From: Candidatus Bathyarchaeota archaeon
GTDB taxonomy: Archaea; Thermoproteota; Bathyarchaeia; Bathyarchaeales; DTEX01
Reading direction: 5' to 3'
NCBI GenBank assembly: GCA_021162225.1
Contig: JAGGZB010000107.1
Coordinates: 1 to 14,512, forward strand
DNA: 14,512 nucleotides
Under the pieces are notes generated by a model. The model saw nothing but the letters and a program-made list of their open reading frames with translations. It ran no database searches and had not been told where the DNA came from. Position 1 is the first letter of the stretch. Each line of letters starts with the position of its first letter. The translations under genes were made by a program, and so were the position numbers. Positions 13,779-14,512 of this stretch are shown here, piece by piece.

Positions 13779-13788
13779 ATATATTAAG
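13779..13788 (-). promoter_or_regulatory. TATA box of thpR-cca-kinase operon
   Basis: CTTAATATAT on the - strand, 51-60 bases before the TTG start of thpR, in the divergent region shared with the UPF0200 gene. Confidence 0.45.
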
Positions 13789-13821
13789 GTTAACTCGGCC
13801 GCGTCAAAATCAATAAATAAG

Positions 13822-13832
13822 TTAAATATATA
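13822..13832 (+). promoter_or_regulatory. TATA box of the UPF0200-UPF0201 operon
   Basis: TTAAATATATA, 46-56 bases before the ATG at 13878, giving a leader of about 25 bases. Confidence 0.5.
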
Positions 13833-13874
13833 TGTTGAGATTTGTTGACATCTTGAGACTGTTGCCTCTGTTGG

Positions 13875-14456
13875 GTGATGGCTACGGAAAGAAAGATGCT
13901 GATAGGTACCACCGGAATGCCCGGGGCTGGAAAAAGCACGGTTAAAGAGATCGTTGAGAAACTTGGTTTTCCAGTTGTCGTGATGGGTGATGAGATCAGG
14001 CTGGAGGTTCAACGCAGGGGACTGCCGATAACGCTTGAGAATCTCGGCAAAATTATGCTTGAAATAAGACGTGTGGAAGGCCCGGCAGCTGTGGCAAGGA
14101 GATGCATACCGAAGATTAAAAGCATAGACTCACCGGTTATCTTCATCGATGGGCTAAGAAGCCTCTATGAAGCTGAAGAGTTCAAGAAGAGATTTCCGGA
14201 CTTCAAGATCCTTGCGATTCACGCATCGCCGCAGACAAGGTTTAAGCGCCTCTTAAAGAGGGGAAGAGCTGATGATCCGCGGAGCTGGGAAGAATTTGCG
14301 GAGCGTGATCGAAGAGAGCTTAAGGTTGGAGTTGGAGAGGTCATTGCGACGGCTGATTATATGCTAGTGAATGAAGGAACGCTTAAGGAACTTGAAGAGA
14401 ACTTGATGGATCTTCTTAAAAGGGAGGTGGGAGAGATATGGGCTTTGAGAGATTGA
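13875..14456 (+). CDS. UPF0200 P-loop kinase-like protein
   Basis: A nucleoside/CoA-kinase-like P-loop protein of the archaeal UPF0200 family, often labelled dephospho-CoA kinase-like, although the role is not proven and a different enzyme family does that step in Thermococcus. Walker A is GMPGAGKS (14-21), followed by the family strings GDEIRLEVQRRGLPIT (38-53) and IDGLRSLYEAEEF (95-107); a basic LKRGRADDPRSWEEF segment (127-141) resembles a kinase lid. The substrate is unknown. GTG 13875 and ATG 13878 are adjacent; I prefer the ATG, and an ATG at residue 8 is a further option. Its last 19 bases overlap the next gene, UPF0201, so the two are coupled. Confidence 0.9.
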   Translation: MMATERKMLIGTTGMPGAGKSTVKEIVEKLGFPVVVMGDEIRLEVQRRGLPITLENLGKIMLEIRRVEGPAAVARRCIPKIKSIDSPVIFIDGLRSLYEAEEFKKRFPDFKILAIHASPQTRFKRLLKRGRADDPRSWEEFAERDRRELKVGVGEVIATADYMLVNEGTLKELEENLMDLLKREVGEIWALRD

Positions 14457-14512
14457 TTCTGAGGATCTCCGTAGATGTGAATCCAACGGAAGACCCAGGC
14501 AAGGTTCAGGTA
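14438..14512 (+). CDS. UPF0201 family protein, 5' part only
   Basis: An ATG at 14438 in a second frame inside the UPF0200 end is preceded by a strong GGAGGTG (14423-14429), 8 bases upstream. The 25 codons in the window encode a protein beginning MGFERLILRISV and then DVNPTEDPGKVQ, a signature of the archaeal UPF0201 family, which has an RNA-binding-like fold of unknown function. The gene is cut by the window end. The frequent neighbourhood of UPF0200 with UPF0201 in archaea supports the call. Confidence 0.85.
   Translation, partial: MGFERLILRISVDVNPTEDPGKVQV

Noticed and set aside
13875..14456. Firm call as dephospho-CoA kinase
   Set aside because: Only P-loop kinase likeness is visible; the known archaeal dephospho-CoA kinase belongs to another family.
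1..14512. CRISPR array, insertion sequence or transposase
   Set aside because: No regularly spaced repeats, no terminal inverted repeats with a transposase, and no cas-like genes were seen.

Overview
The window comes from an archaeon. The gene set includes a class I CCA-adding enzyme, an Lhr-type helicase, a KaiC/RadA-type ATPase, a UPF0200/UPF0201 pair and a crenarchaeal-type protein lysine methyltransferase. Promoters look like archaeal TATA boxes about 20-30 bases from the RNA start. Several genes have almost no leader, and TTG starts are common. The mix fits the TACK group (Thermoproteota), possibly Bathyarchaeia; that placement is an inference from gene content.

Layout, left to right. 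(1) 1-578: a small ribbon-helix-helix-like open frame on the + strand runs into the antisense of a tRNA-Val(GAC) gene that lies on the - strand with an encoded CCA end. This looks like the edge of an integrated element whose body lies to the left of the window. (2) 581-5556, all on the - strand: flavin reductase, a cysteine-cluster (YkgJ/UPF0153) protein, an aKMT-like lysine methyltransferase and a 962-residue Lhr-family helicase with a C-terminal zinc ribbon. A 350-base gap (1145-1494) holds no recognisable gene. (3) 5742-6038, + strand: a small winged-helix protein, divergent from the helicase and convergent with the next operon. (4) 6097-8862, - strand: tldD-pmbA, a two-gene operon for a TldD/TldE metallopeptidase. 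(5) 9019-9681, - strand: a small ribbon-helix-helix protein and a zinc-ribbon membrane protein, each with its own promoter-like sequence. (6) 9855-10790, - strand: a KaiC-like ATPase with a C-terminal helix-hairpin-helix domain. (7) 10935-13728, - strand: an RNA 3'-end operon, thpR-cca, followed by an atypical COG2112-type protein kinase. (8) 13875-14512, + strand: UPF0200 P-loop protein overlapping the start of UPF0201, cut by the window end.

Most of the window is conserved archaeal housekeeping, largely RNA metabolism: helicase, 2',3'-cyclic phosphodiesterase, CCA addition and tRNA. The points most worth a second look are the tRNA-overlapping element edge, the kinase frame that stays open for 49 codons upstream of its first standard start codon and sits next to an ATGA overlap with cca, the KaiC-HhH fusion, and the repeats and palindromes between 9699 and 9801.
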